Assembly: GCA_965656875.1 (NCBI GenBank)
Contig: CBFHMJ010000003.1
Coordinates: 372,001 to 436,000, forward strand
DNA length: 64,000 bases
Reading direction: 5' to 3'
From: CBFHMJ01 sp965656875
Lineage (GTDB): Bacteria > Pseudomonadota > Gammaproteobacteria > Enterobacterales > Alteromonadaceae
The notes under the pieces are model-generated. The model saw only the letters and a list, made by a program, of their open reading frames with translations, did not search any database and was not told the DNA's origin. Below are positions 44,539 through 53,643 of this stretch, piece after piece. A program made the position numbers and the translations under genes. Within the stretch, counting starts at the first letter, position 1; each line of letters starts with the position of its first letter.

Positions 44539-44775
44539 ATGGATCTAAATGGATGGCTAAAATTAGCAATGTCCAGAGCTATTGTTATACGAGCTCTGAG
44601 GGTTGCTCTTGTGGTCGGGGCCATTCTTACTTTAATTAATCATGGTGATGCGCTAATGAAGGGTGATATTACTGTGGTTAGATTAATAAAAATATTACTA
44701 ACGTTTTGTGTGCCTTACTGTGTTTCGACTTACTCAAGTGTTGGAACAATGTTAGAGAATAAACACCCTGATTAA
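44539..44775 (+). CDS. NrtS-like small nitrate/nitrite transporter
   Basis: This 78-residue membrane protein has two hydrophobic segments (about 17-36 and 50-70). The pattern RALRVALVVGAILTLINHGD followed by KILLTFCVPYCVSTYSS resembles the NrtS family, small proteins described as nitrate/nitrite transporters in cyanobacteria and some proteobacteria. It ends 13 nt before a cytoplasmic chemoreceptor gene, suggesting joint expression. The family call is from memory of its signature and should be tested by a profile search. Confidence 0.6.
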   Translation: MDLNGWLKLAMSRAIVIRALRVALVVGAILTLINHGDALMKGDITVVRLIKILLTFCVPYCVSTYSSVGTMLENKHPD

Positions 44776-44788
44776 GGAAACTTTACTA

Positions 44789-45694
44789 ATGTTCAACTTC
44801 GGAAAAACATCTATACCTGATGGTCAAGTGTTAATTGACCAAAGGGAACTGAGTGAATTAAGAGAAAAAGCTGAAAGATTTGATCATTTGGTGTCTGGTG
44901 GAACAAAGGAAATCGCATCACAGATCACCGCGAATGCTCAGGGAGTTAATAAAGCAGCGGCTACACGGTTAAACACGATCACATACAGTTTCGATTTGGT
45001 TAAATGTTTTATTAATCAATCATCAGAAATTGAACAAGCGTCGGTTCACTCTTTCGAAGCCGCGTCTGAAACATCGGCTACCAGTGAAGATTGCATTGAG
45101 CAATTATCCAAACTTGTTTGCAATATTAAAGAATCTGCTGGCTTTCTCGCAGAGTTTACTGAGCTAATTTCAAATCTTAACGAAAATAGTAAGAACATTG
45201 ATTCACTCATTGAAGCAATCAAAGGTATTGCGCAACAAACCAATTTATTAGCATTGAATGCGGCAATCGAAGCGGCTCGTGCTGGTGAGCATGGTCGAGG
45301 TTTTGCAGTTGTTGCTGATGAAGTAAGGGCGTTGGCGAGTACTGCAAATAATTCTGCGGATCAGATTCAAACCGAAATGAATAAGATCATGGACGTTTCC
45401 AGTACCATTCTGAATAAACAGAATGAAGTTCAGGATTTGATTGGGCATAGTGTAGAAATTGCTGATGAAACGTCTGACCAATTAGGAAGACTGGCTAGTC
45501 TTGCCAAAGAAAGTTCTGAGTCAGTCAGTGATTCAATCGACAAAATTAAACAGCAGCTAAGTAATTCAGAAGAGATTGTGAATAATATGAATAAGCTGGT
45601 GATTGATACTGAAACGGCCATTTCTGGCTCAGCCAATAATGTTGAGCTGGGTGATAAGCTCATGAATGAATTGCAAGAGCTTGATCAGCGATAA
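44789..45694 (+). CDS. Cytoplasmic methyl-accepting chemotaxis protein
   Basis: This 301-residue protein has no membrane segment or signal peptide. It consists of a short N-terminal coiled coil and a chemoreceptor signalling domain with the highly conserved hairpin tip (IKGIAQQTNLLALNAAIEAA, then GRGFAVVADEVRALA) that contacts CheA/CheW. There is no PAS or CZB sensor domain I can identify; Cys at about 75, 103 and 111 (VKCF, EDCIE, LVCNI) might serve sensing. It is probably co-transcribed with the NrtS-like gene, hinting at a nitrate-linked signal. The ribosome-binding site is TAAGGA. Confidence 0.88.
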   Translation: MFNFGKTSIPDGQVLIDQRELSELREKAERFDHLVSGGTKEIASQITANAQGVNKAAATRLNTITYSFDLVKCFINQSSEIEQASVHSFEAASETSATSEDCIEQLSKLVCNIKESAGFLAEFTELISNLNENSKNIDSLIEAIKGIAQQTNLLALNAAIEAARAGEHGRGFAVVADEVRALASTANNSADQIQTEMNKIMDVSSTILNKQNEVQDLIGHSVEIADETSDQLGRLASLAKESSESVSDSIDKIKQQLSNSEEIVNNMNKLVIDTETAISGSANNVELGDKLMNELQELDQR

Positions 45695-45720
45695 CGTTTA
45701 TATTTAGTATCCGAATAAGA

Positions 45721-45750
45721 AAAAGGCCCGATTTTTAATCGGGCCTTTTC
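45721..45750. terminator. Bidirectional terminator after the chemoreceptor gene
   Basis: AAAAGGCCCGATT, loop TTT, AATCGGGCCTTTT. Strong and symmetric, between convergent genes. Confidence 0.9.
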
Positions 45751-45809
45751 GATAGAAGACATCTTAAATTGCTAACACCATATCAGCGATATACGATGTA
45801 ATTGTTCAA

Positions 45810-46520
45810 TTAAATTTCCCAATTAAGATTGTTATCAATCTTTTTGGCAAATGCCTTTAATTGTTCTTGTTTCTTGCCGACGAGCATGACTTCGGCATTT
45901 TTGTATTTCATACCAAAACCGCTCATATCTTTATCTTTAAATGATTCTACAAATTTCATGTTGTGTCCGTCTTTTTCGGTCACAAACACTGTGATATGTC
46001 CATCAGCATCTTCAAAGACTAAATGCAGACTTTTTACGCCACCATAGTCACAATTATTAGCAAAAATTACGTTACCTACAGATTTCTTTAACGCGCCACC
46101 GTAACTGGCCAGTTTTGCATTTAGTTGATCAAGTGTTGTTGATTCACCAATATGATCAATGTAGTGAGCTTCGTGGTAAAAGTGTTCAAGCGTATATTGT
46201 CCAAGGTCTCTTTGTGGTGAGCTACCCAGGAAATTAAACGTTAATCCAAACACAAACGCGATTGATGCTGCTAATGCCAGATGTATGCGTGTTTGACGTT
46301 TGCGTTGCTGATGCTCTTCAATAGACTGACGCAAAATCAAACGCTCAGCCAGATTATCAGGCACCGGTACGTCGAGTGCTTTCGTTAATTTCTGATCGAA
46401 TGAACGAATATCTTCAAGAAATGTTAACCTGGACGGATCTTCTTTCGTTGCTTCGATGACTTCTTCATCGGTTGTGCCTGGATCGGCATAGACCCTGCGA
46501 CGAAACTCTAAATCATCCAT
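45810..46520 (-). CDS. DUF3379 protein, probable anti-sigma factor
   Basis: This 236-residue protein has an N-terminal cytosolic part beginning MDDLEFRRRVYADP, a signature of DUF3379, one membrane helix (about 82-102) and a periplasmic C-terminal domain (about 105-236). It overlaps the preceding ECF sigma gene by 8 nt. That gene order and topology are typical of membrane anti-sigma factors, although no classical zinc (HxxxCxxC) motif is visible. The anti-sigma role is inferred from position and topology. Confidence 0.75.
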   Translation of the reverse strand: MDDLEFRRRVYADPGTTDEEVIEATKEDPSRLTFLEDIRSFDQKLTKALDVPVPDNLAERLILRQSIEEHQQRKRQTRIHLALAASIAFVFGLTFNFLGSSPQRDLGQYTLEHFYHEAHYIDHIGESTTLDQLNAKLASYGGALKKSVGNVIFANNCDYGGVKSLHLVFEDADGHITVFVTEKDGHNMKFVESFKDKDMSGFGMKYKNAEVMLVGKKQEQLKAFAKKIDNNLNWEI

Positions 46521-47079
46521 TCCACTGCTCCTTGATTAGATCTTTCTCGGACTCCAGCGCATCTTTTAGTTGGTTACGAGCGCGGAATAACCGAGTCATT
46601 ACGGTATTTTTATTAAGATTCAACATACTGCCTATCTCATCGCCACTAAATCCACCAACAACCTGGAGTAACAAAGGGTCCCGGTATTCCTCAGAAAGCT
46701 TCATTATCTGCTTTCTGATGAGCTGTTGCTCCATATGCTCCTCAGTTGATACCGATACATTGTCGGGGACATAATGATCATCAATGTCTACTAAATCGAG
46801 CTGCTTTCGCTCAAAACGTCGTGCGTTCTCGCGTCTCAGAATGGTAATCAGCCATGACTTGGCTGCTTTTTCTTCTTTCAACGAATCGAGAGAGCGCCAG
46901 GCTCTTAGAAAAGTTTCCTGAACTATATCTTCTGCGATCGAATGGTTGTTACACAGCCAGTAGGCATATCGAAAGATATCCGCCTGGTACGCATTAACCA
47001 ACGCTTCATAGCGTTTTTGTTTTCCAGCCATATCCGAATTGACCGGATCGGCGTTTTTTTTCTTTCCAAAGATGCTCAT
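46513..47079 (-). CDS. ECF-family RNA polymerase sigma factor
   Basis: This 188-residue protein has region 2 (about 25-95; IFRYAYWLCNNHSIAEDIVQETFLRAWR, shown only in outline) and region 4 (about 130-178; helix-turn-helix GFSGDEIGSMLNLNKNTVMTR in part). The N-terminus is basic. The overlap with the DUF3379 gene suggests a sigma/anti-sigma pair controlling an envelope stress regulon. The adjacent Bat operon is a candidate target. A 9-bp inverted repeat lies 25 nt upstream of its start. Confidence 0.92.
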   Translation of the reverse strand: MSIFGKKKNADPVNSDMAGKQKRYEALVNAYQADIFRYAYWLCNNHSIAEDIVQETFLRAWRSLDSLKEEKAAKSWLITILRRENARRFERKQLDLVDIDDHYVPDNVSVSTEEHMEQQLIRKQIMKLSEEYRDPLLLQVVGGFSGDEIGSMLNLNKNTVMTRLFRARNQLKDALESEKDLIKEQWNG

Positions 47080-47103
47080 TATTTGAGTACCAATTTATTT
47101 ATG

Positions 47104-47134
47104 AAATATAGTCAATAAGTTACGAACTATATTT
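47104..47134. repeat. 9-bp inverted repeat upstream of the ECF sigma gene
   Basis: AAATATAGT (47104-47112) and ACTATATTT (47126-47134) are perfect complements around 13 nt. It overlaps the likely promoter region of the sigma gene and could be an operator or a leader hairpin. Confidence 0.4.
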
Positions 47135-47455
47135 TCTGATAATAATCGTATATATGTGCACCATTTTTTGGTGATAGCTGGTCTTAAACCGGACAAATAA
47201 CAGTATACATTACGAGTTGTTGCGGTAATTTCATGGCTTTGGTAGCAGTATCAAAGCCTGTAGATTATCTATCAAATTATCGAATAAGACCACGGGTTTA
47301 ATGTTTCTTACCCTATTAATGACCGATAAATACGGCATGTTGTAAGCGGTGATTTTTCCACTGCGTTTATCTGATTCAAAATGGCTTAATTTTTGTCGTA
47401 AACCGGGTGGAATGATGGCAGATTCAAATGCGATTGTGTAGCGATATCAGGGTAT

Positions 47456-47476
47456 TCGGGTACTAAAAGTACCCGA
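47456..47476 (-). other. Hairpin after batD
   Basis: TCGGGTACT, loop AAA, AGTACCCGA. It starts 24 nt after the batD stop on the minus strand. There is no clear T-run; it may be a weak terminator or 3'-end stabiliser. Confidence 0.4.
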
Positions 47477-47499
47477 TGATTAAATAGTGCTCAAAGCTA

Positions 47500-49191
47500 T
47501 CAGGCAGGATACAAAGAATGGAGTGTTGTTTTAGTTGAAGACAAGCTTTGACGTTTCATATTTTCGGCTGCGCGATACAGTGACTGGCCATTCCAGTTAG
47601 TTGTATTTTTGCTGTAACCACTTTGCCAGGCATCCTGAATTGACTGATTCAACGTCTGGTCGTTGAATACAGCCATTAGCTGCTCCAGTGAAGTAATGTG
47701 CTGATGAGGAATACTTTGTTTCCCCCATGCCAGTAATGTCGTCAGTGCGGCAGCGCGATTGCTTTCCTGACATGACTGCTTGAATGCAGACCAAAGCGCG
47801 TCGCTGGAACCATGTAACAAGTGAGTTGGTGTTTGTTGTATTGTGTCTGTTGGCCGTTGACGTATTAGCCGGACGTGAATAATCCATCCCAGAGCTGTGG
47901 CAAACCATAAACCGAAAAATAACCAGGTTAACCAGCCCGGGGAGTCCGGGGTTACCGACACGGCTGGTACAGGTGTTGCTGCGCTGATTGTTGGTCCATC
48001 ATTTTGGATCTGAATATCTGGCTGAACCGGCGGGGGAGTGCTGGTTAATGCGTCGCCTGTAACGGTAATAGTCCTGGCTGGTAATGTAGCAACATCGGTG
48101 CGCTTAGTAATGGTATTAAACCAGGTTACTTCAATTGCCGGAAACGTTATAGTCCCAGGGCGTGAAGGGATTAGAGCAACAGATTCTGTGCGCTGACCAA
48201 TGGTATTGCCATCTCTGACAACGGTATTGACCGTGGGTTGTTCAGGATAAACTTTAATATTATCTGGATAGTTCACAGTGAGTTCTGGAATTTGCTCACC
48301 TTTGACGCCTAATCCAGTGATTGTAACGGTTCGGGTGATCGGCTCACCGACATTAAAGGATTCGGTATCCGGCTGCCACTCTTCATTCAAATTAAGTAAT
48401 TCAACAGGTAACCAGTGTCCAGCGTAATTCTCTGGTACTGGTTTAACCGTCAACGTAATCTCTGGGCCTGCAGCCGTAACTGTTTTTGTTCTTCCCATTA
48501 GTGAAAATGCAGAGCGACGACCTACCGATGCCTCACCCGTAAAAGTCACTGCATTGAGCGTGTACTCACCGCTACGTTGCGGTTGTATTGAAAATTGTCT
48601 TGAGATAACCCGGTAACGGCGTCCGTTGACAATCTCCGTGCTTTCTTTGTCTTGACCTTGTTGTTCAATATTGGCGTTTTCGATAGTCGGTTGTGTTAAT
48701 GAGCCACTCTGTAAATCCAGTCCTATGTACAGTTTGATGGTGTAGGACACGGATTGTTGCAGGTAAATCTCGTCTGATGATAAATCAACGTCTATAAACA
48801 AGTCTTTTTGTTGGTTACCTGTTGCTTGTCCGGCTGCCACGATAGTCAGGTTAATGGGTCTGGATGCAACGCCATCAATGGAAAAAGAAGGAATGGTTTT
48901 CTGCCCTGTCTCTCGCGACACCAGGACAATTTTCCAGCTCGACATTCGAGTAATTTCACCATTGATAATTTGTGTTTGTGAACTGGTCGATGTTCTACCC
49001 ACAACAAAATTACTCAGCAGAGCACTGGTATCCAGCTCATTGGCGTCAAGGCTTGCATCAGCGGTAACCGTTAGAATAAAAGGCTCGTTAGCGATAACGG
49101 GATTACGGTCGACACTGGCCGTTAGATTCTCCAGTGCAAAAATATTGAATGAAGAAACCAGTAAAAGCGCGAATATGAAAATCCTTACCAC
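47500..49191 (-). CDS. batD: BatD-like periplasmic oxygen-tolerance protein
   Basis: This 563-residue protein has a signal peptide (1-20), a long beta-rich extracytoplasmic region with repeated immunoglobulin-like units (ASVDRNPVIANEPFILTV near the start is the BatD hallmark), a Pro-rich stretch (about 380-420), one membrane helix (about 425-445) and a cytoplasmic C-terminal domain. BatD proteins belong to the aerotolerance operon described in Bacteroides and widespread in proteobacteria; the exact role is unknown. It overlaps the upstream BatB/C gene by 7 nt and ends the operon. Confidence 0.88.
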   Translation of the reverse strand: MVRIFIFALLLVSSFNIFALENLTASVDRNPVIANEPFILTVTADASLDANELDTSALLSNFVVGRTSTSSQTQIINGEITRMSSWKIVLVSRETGQKTIPSFSIDGVASRPINLTIVAAGQATGNQQKDLFIDVDLSSDEIYLQQSVSYTIKLYIGLDLQSGSLTQPTIENANIEQQGQDKESTEIVNGRRYRVISRQFSIQPQRSGEYTLNAVTFTGEASVGRRSAFSLMGRTKTVTAAGPEITLTVKPVPENYAGHWLPVELLNLNEEWQPDTESFNVGEPITRTVTITGLGVKGEQIPELTVNYPDNIKVYPEQPTVNTVVRDGNTIGQRTESVALIPSRPGTITFPAIEVTWFNTITKRTDVATLPARTITVTGDALTSTPPPVQPDIQIQNDGPTISAATPVPAVSVTPDSPGWLTWLFFGLWFATALGWIIHVRLIRQRPTDTIQQTPTHLLHGSSDALWSAFKQSCQESNRAAALTTLLAWGKQSIPHQHITSLEQLMAVFNDQTLNQSIQDAWQSGYSKNTTNWNGQSLYRAAENMKRQSLSSTKTTLHSLYPA

Positions 49192-51059
49192 GTTTTTGTT
49201 ACTCCTGTCGGTGAAGATTCTTGTTGTCTTTTGCGATGCTCCAGAATCATTTTATTGCGAAGTAGCAGCGCTGGGTCGTCATTAATACGGCGAAGAATTT
49301 GTTGAATTTCTTGTTGTTTCTCTAATTCTTCTTTGGTCAGAGGTTGTTCACTGGCCGTAGCTTGTTGTTGCTCTTGTTCAGTTTGCTCTTGCTCTGATTG
49401 TTCCTGTTCAGCCTGTTGTTGCTCAGCCTGATTATCCTGTGATTCTTGTTCTTCATTCTGTGGTTGTTTGTCAGCTTGTTGTTCAGATGATTTATCTGAT
49501 GGCTCAGACTGATTTTCATTTTGTTGCTGATTGTCATTGTCTGATTGCTGTTGTTCTTGCTGATTCTGTTCGCCAGACTGTTCATCGCTTGAAGATGACT
49601 GTTCTTGTTGATCCTGGTTTTGTTGGTCACCTTGCTGTTGCTGATTGTCCTGATCGTCACCTTCACCATCTTGTTGTTGATTCTGTTGCTGGTCTTGTTG
49701 TTGATCGCGCAATTGTTTCAACAGTTCCAGGTTCTTTTGTGCATCTTCGTTGTCAGGATTTAATGCCAGCGATTTTTCATAAGCATTAATTGCATCATCC
49801 ATCTGACCTAGCTTTGCGTGGGCATTGCCCTGATTGTATAAGCCTGTGGCATCATTTGCTTTTTTGAACTCATGAAGTGCGGCGTCATAGTCACCGGCTT
49901 TGTAGTAGCTGGAACCTTTCCATTGTTCATCGGTAAATTGCTCTGCTGCGGCACTAAACTCAGCATTGGAAAAAGACGTCGTACCTTGTTGGTTACCGTT
50001 TTGCCACAGATCTTGCCACCAGTCGGCTTTTGCTTCATTGGGAGAGAGCAGGGTAAAGGATAGAAGAGCCGCAATGAGAACGCCGCGTCTGAAAGCAAGA
50101 GAAGCCAAAGGCACCAATAGTAATAGCAAGATGGCTGCGCTTTCTTCCCACTGGTCTCCTTCAAGATTTAACTCTTCGTCTTTTTTGGCCTCTCGGGTTA
50201 CGGTCCGACCGGATACAAGTTTTCTGATATCAGCATCGTCGTGCGTTAACGAGGAATAGACGCCGCCGGTTGAGCGAGCCAGTTGGTTCAGTTGTTGACT
50301 ATTCATTTTAGGAATGACGATAGCTCCCGTCCGATCTTTCACGAACTCGCCATTAATTTGTTTAATCGGTGCGCCGTCTGCTGTACCAACGCCAAGAATT
50401 GAGAGCTTATGGGCAGATTTTTTGAAAAATGCTTGTAAATCACTGACGTCTTCATGATCCAGTCCATCGGTTATCAGGTAGATATCGCCATCAGTGTAAC
50501 CTGCATTTTTTAATAGCTCGTCAGCTTTATAGACTGCTACTAATGGTGCGCTACCAGGTTCTGGCATGATCTCAGGACTGAGAGAAGGAATTAACGTATT
50601 AATGTTGTTTACGTCGCTGGTCAGTGGTGATATCACGAAGGCATCACCAGCCCAGGCAATTAAACCTAAATCGGCGTCTTGAATATGTTTAACCAGATCC
50701 ATCGTTTTATATCGTGCTTTTGTCAGTCGGTCTGGCGCGATATCAGTCGAGCGCATAGACAATGACATATCCAGCAAAATAACTTTGCCTGAATTTGATT
50801 GAAATACTGGTTGGGGGCGTTTTTGCCAGGTAGGTCCACTTAACAAAATGGTGGCCAGTAACCAGCAAATCGCAAATAGCCATAACGGATGTCGTTGTAC
50901 GGTTGAATTCCCCTGAAGCAGATGGTTAGCCAGATGAGGCGGAAGAAACCGTTGCCAACCGGATTGCGAAATTTCGATACGCTTTATCTGCCAGATTAAT
51001 AATAGTCCAGGTAATAAAGCTAATAGCCACAGGGGACGTAAAAAATGAAACTCACTCAT
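49185..51059 (-). CDS. BatB-BatC fusion: von Willebrand A plus TPR membrane protein
   Basis: This 624-residue protein begins with a short membrane part (helices about 8-26 and 57-76), then a VWA domain (about 88-290) with the MIDAS motif DMSLS and a later TDG. Two membrane segments (about 305-345) follow, then a TPR unit (about 395-460; GLYNQGNAHAKLGQMDDAI). A long Gln/Asp/Glu/Ser-rich low-complexity tail (about 465-585) precedes a conserved basic C-terminal piece (ILRRINDDPALLLRNK). In some bacteria the VWA and TPR parts are the separate proteins BatB and BatC; here they are one chain. It overlaps batA by 4 nt and batD by 7 nt. Confidence 0.9.
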   Translation of the reverse strand: MSEFHFLRPLWLLALLPGLLLIWQIKRIEISQSGWQRFLPPHLANHLLQGNSTVQRHPLWLFAICWLLATILLSGPTWQKRPQPVFQSNSGKVILLDMSLSMRSTDIAPDRLTKARYKTMDLVKHIQDADLGLIAWAGDAFVISPLTSDVNNINTLIPSLSPEIMPEPGSAPLVAVYKADELLKNAGYTDGDIYLITDGLDHEDVSDLQAFFKKSAHKLSILGVGTADGAPIKQINGEFVKDRTGAIVIPKMNSQQLNQLARSTGGVYSSLTHDDADIRKLVSGRTVTREAKKDEELNLEGDQWEESAAILLLLLVPLASLAFRRGVLIAALLSFTLLSPNEAKADWWQDLWQNGNQQGTTSFSNAEFSAAAEQFTDEQWKGSSYYKAGDYDAALHEFKKANDATGLYNQGNAHAKLGQMDDAINAYEKSLALNPDNEDAQKNLELLKQLRDQQQDQQQNQQQDGEGDDQDNQQQQGDQQNQDQQEQSSSSDEQSGEQNQQEQQQSDNDNQQQNENQSEPSDKSSEQQADKQPQNEEQESQDNQAEQQQAEQEQSEQEQTEQEQQQATASEQPLTKEELEKQQEIQQILRRINDDPALLLRNKMILEHRKRQQESSPTGVTKTW

Positions 51060-52093
51060 GATTTACTTTCCTCCACTGAAATTGCAGAGTCAGCAACTAT
51101 CGAGCGACGTTTAAACTGAGGCAACCACAGGCGCATTACGGCAAATAATAAAGTTAAAATAACTGCCAAACCAAGCGGATAATGAAATAAAGATGTGAGT
51201 GGACGCATGGTGAGTGTATCCCGAGCGATAGGCTCTAATTCATCTAACTTGTGGTAGATTTCTTCCAATGCTTGCGTGTCTCGTGCGCGGAAGTACTGGC
51301 CGCCAGTTTCGTTTGCGATCGTTGTCAGCATTGTTTCGTCCAGGTCACGGGATGGATTAACACGACGAGAGCTGAAGAAGCTTTGAACGTACATTTCATC
51401 GGCACCCACGCCGATGGTATAAACCGTAATCTTCTGATCTTTTGCCAGTTTTAGCGCATCTTCTGGAGAGATATTACCAGCTGTGTTCTGACCATCAGTC
51501 AGTAGAATCAGAATCTTACTGGTTTCTTCTTGTTGGTCAAACCGTTTGGCGGCCAGACCAATTGCATCACCAATAGCTGTTTTTTCTCCAACCAGTCCTA
51601 ATACACTTTCATCGAGCATTGTTTGTACGGTTTCACGGTCATGGGTCAACGGTGTTTGCAAGTAAGCCGTATCGGCAAACAGAATCAATCCGAGTCGATC
51701 GCCAACTCTGCGTTGAATAAAATCACCTAATACATGCTTCACCATTACCAGACGATCAACTTGCTGCCCGTTGACAACCATGTCGTTGTATTCCATCGAA
51801 CCCGATAAATCGACTGCCACCATTAGGTCACGGCCCTTCGACGGTAAGGTAATAGGATCACCAAGCCAGAGAGGGCGGGCTGATGCCAAAACCAGTGAAA
51901 GCCAAATCAGGAGCAGAATAAGCCAGTCAAATCGAGACGCTTGTTTTTGAACGCGCTCACCAGAACCAGGCTGCTGAAATCCCGGCATCCGCAGGGAAGC
52001 TCCCTGATTGACTTGTTTATGAGGCAGAACAAAGCGAATAAGTAGTGGCAATATAATTAACCCAAAAGCCCAGGGCCAGACAAACTCAATCAT
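51056..52093 (-). CDS. batA: BatA-like von Willebrand A membrane protein
   Basis: This 345-residue protein has N-terminal membrane helices (about 5-20 and 55-73), a VWA domain (about 85-290) with the complete MIDAS DLSGS, and a C-terminal membrane helix (about 305-325). VWA domains bind partners through Mg2+; BatA is thought to complex with BatB and the MoxR ATPase. It is overlapped by 4 nt at both ends, so the whole cluster is translationally coupled. Confidence 0.9.
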   Translation of the reverse strand: MIEFVWPWAFGLIILPLLIRFVLPHKQVNQGASLRMPGFQQPGSGERVQKQASRFDWLILLLIWLSLVLASARPLWLGDPITLPSKGRDLMVAVDLSGSMEYNDMVVNGQQVDRLVMVKHVLGDFIQRRVGDRLGLILFADTAYLQTPLTHDRETVQTMLDESVLGLVGEKTAIGDAIGLAAKRFDQQEETSKILILLTDGQNTAGNISPEDALKLAKDQKITVYTIGVGADEMYVQSFFSSRRVNPSRDLDETMLTTIANETGGQYFRARDTQALEEIYHKLDELEPIARDTLTMRPLTSLFHYPLGLAVILTLLFAVMRLWLPQFKRRSIVADSAISVEESKS

Positions 52094-52572
52094 AATGCCT
52101 CCAGTACGGATTTACGGGGAGGTAACGCTGATTTTATCCACTGTGTTGCCCAGTTTTTGTAGGCCTCGGCCAGTTCAGGAGACACAGCGTCTTCTTTCCA
52201 GCTTTGTTCGAGCCAGTTCAGGTCAAAAGTGTTATTTGAGCGTGATGAGGATTCAAGAAACTGTTGCCAGCTGATATGGCTGAGTGGAGCAACCTTATCG
52301 GCAGGGAAATACACCATCGCTACTTGTTTAACGATCCGGTTGATGTCGCTTAATGCTGAGGCTTCATCCAGATTGATTTGATTCAATGAAGCCAATGCCA
52401 GACGTTTTTGGCGACGATATTGCACCATTCGCAAGGCTGTTTTACTGATCAGATACAGGGCAATAATGATAAGGGTTACCAGTAACCACCAACCAGGCGC
52501 GAGTGGCCAGATTGATGTGGCATCGGGTAAATGTATATCTGCCAGTGGTAATTCTGTTTGCTGCGGATCCAT
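52090..52572 (-). CDS. DUF4381 membrane protein
   Basis: This 160-residue protein has one membrane helix (about 28-46, in PGWWLLVTLIIIALYLI context) and a cytoplasmic helical domain with conserved Trp/Phe (WQQFLES). DUF4381 proteins are regular members of MoxR/Bat operons, between the DUF58 and BatA genes, as here. The function is unknown; a scaffold role for the VWA proteins is inferred from context. Confidence 0.85.
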   Translation of the reverse strand: MDPQQTELPLADIHLPDATSIWPLAPGWWLLVTLIIIALYLISKTALRMVQYRRQKRLALASLNQINLDEASALSDINRIVKQVAMVYFPADKVAPLSHISWQQFLESSSRSNNTFDLNWLEQSWKEDAVSPELAEAYKNWATQWIKSALPPRKSVLEAL

Positions 52573-52627
52573 AAGTTAGCTTTTCATTCTTATTCGGCTT
52601 TGTTATACGGCTTTTTATCTGCCTGCG

Positions 52628-53623
52628 TTAACGGCTTCGCAGAGACGTCATTAGCTGAGTTTCCAGCGGTAATCCGGATGATAAGTGATTCAGCGATACT
52701 CGATTAGTGAATAATTGCCGCTGAGTCTGTTCAAACCGACTACTGGCCAGTTGAGCCCAATCTGACGCAATGCGGGAATCTCCCACCGTTAATGCAAAAT
52801 CATCGCTTCCATTGGTCACTGGCAATGATTGTTTAATCGAACTGTCCGGTAACTGGTGTTCCAGTGGGTCACTGATTTGATAGCCCATGATCTGATTATG
52901 TCGTGAAATTTCTCGGATATGCTTGAGTGCAGCATCACTGAGGTGCGTAAAATCACTAATGATGAAGATCAGGCTACCCGGGTGGGCCAGTCTTCGGAGT
53001 CTTCCGAGTGCTGACTCAAAGGCTTTGCCAGATTGAGTATCATCAGGAGATAGCGTCAGGCTTTGCTCATGAATTGTCGATAGTTCATGAATCAGTTGCA
53101 AAACACCTTGCTGCCGAGATCGAGGCTTCAATTCACGATGTTCAGTTTGATTGAAAACCAGACCTCCAACTTTATCACCTCGTTTTTTGGCTGCCCATGC
53201 AATTAAGGCTGATATGTGGCAGGCCTGAACAGACTTCAAAAGCAGTTTTGAGCCAAACATCATACTGGATGTCAGGTCGGTCAGAATAAAAACAGGTCGT
53301 TCTTTTTCTTCTCTGAATAACTTGGTATGTGTTTTTCCTGTTCGGGCAGTCACACGCCAGTCGATGGTCCGAATGTCGTCACCGGGTTGATAGTGACGAA
53401 CTTCATCAAACTCCATTCCGCGACCTTTACTTTTAGCAAGGTAATTTCCTGCGAGCCTGGACTGAACCGCGTAACGAGGAGTTAAATCAAGCAGATTTGT
53501 CTTTGCCTGATAGTAGATTAGTTGCTCTTTGCTGATGGATATTCCATCCGCACGGCAGCGTGCTAACCAGGCCAGATGGTTATCTGATTGTTGTGGCGCA
53601 TTGCGTTTAAACCAGTGCAACAT
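52628..53623 (-). CDS. DUF58 domain protein (MoxR-associated)
   Basis: This 331-residue protein is of the DUF58 family, with the signature GRGMEFDEVRHYQPGDDIR followed by IDWRVTARTG near residues 70-95. It then has a VWA-like fold with FILTDLTSSM (about 133-142), a partial MIDAS. No membrane helix is predicted. It lies between moxR and the DUF4381 gene, the standard arrangement. DUF58/MoxR pairs are proposed chaperone or metal-insertion modules. Confidence 0.9.
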   Translation of the reverse strand: MLHWFKRNAPQQSDNHLAWLARCRADGISISKEQLIYYQAKTNLLDLTPRYAVQSRLAGNYLAKSKGRGMEFDEVRHYQPGDDIRTIDWRVTARTGKTHTKLFREEKERPVFILTDLTSSMMFGSKLLLKSVQACHISALIAWAAKKRGDKVGGLVFNQTEHRELKPRSRQQGVLQLIHELSTIHEQSLTLSPDDTQSGKAFESALGRLRRLAHPGSLIFIISDFTHLSDAALKHIREISRHNQIMGYQISDPLEHQLPDSSIKQSLPVTNGSDDFALTVGDSRIASDWAQLASSRFEQTQRQLFTNRVSLNHLSSGLPLETQLMTSLRSR

Positions 53624-53643
53624 AACCAGGGTTCCTGTAATGG

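Larger units (their letters stand above)
47080..47499. other. Region between batD and the ECF sigma gene
   Basis: This 420-nt gap is upstream of the sigma gene and downstream of the Bat operon. It holds the inverted repeat at 47104-47134, a small CACCA/TGGTG hairpin at 47160-47174, and a hairpin just after batD at 47456-47476. No gene is evident. Confidence 0.4.

Noticed and set aside
49310..49790. Plus-strand open frame opposite the Gln-rich tail of BatB/C
   Set aside because: Open only because complementing Gln/Glu/Asp codons avoids stops; no ribosome-binding site or family pattern.
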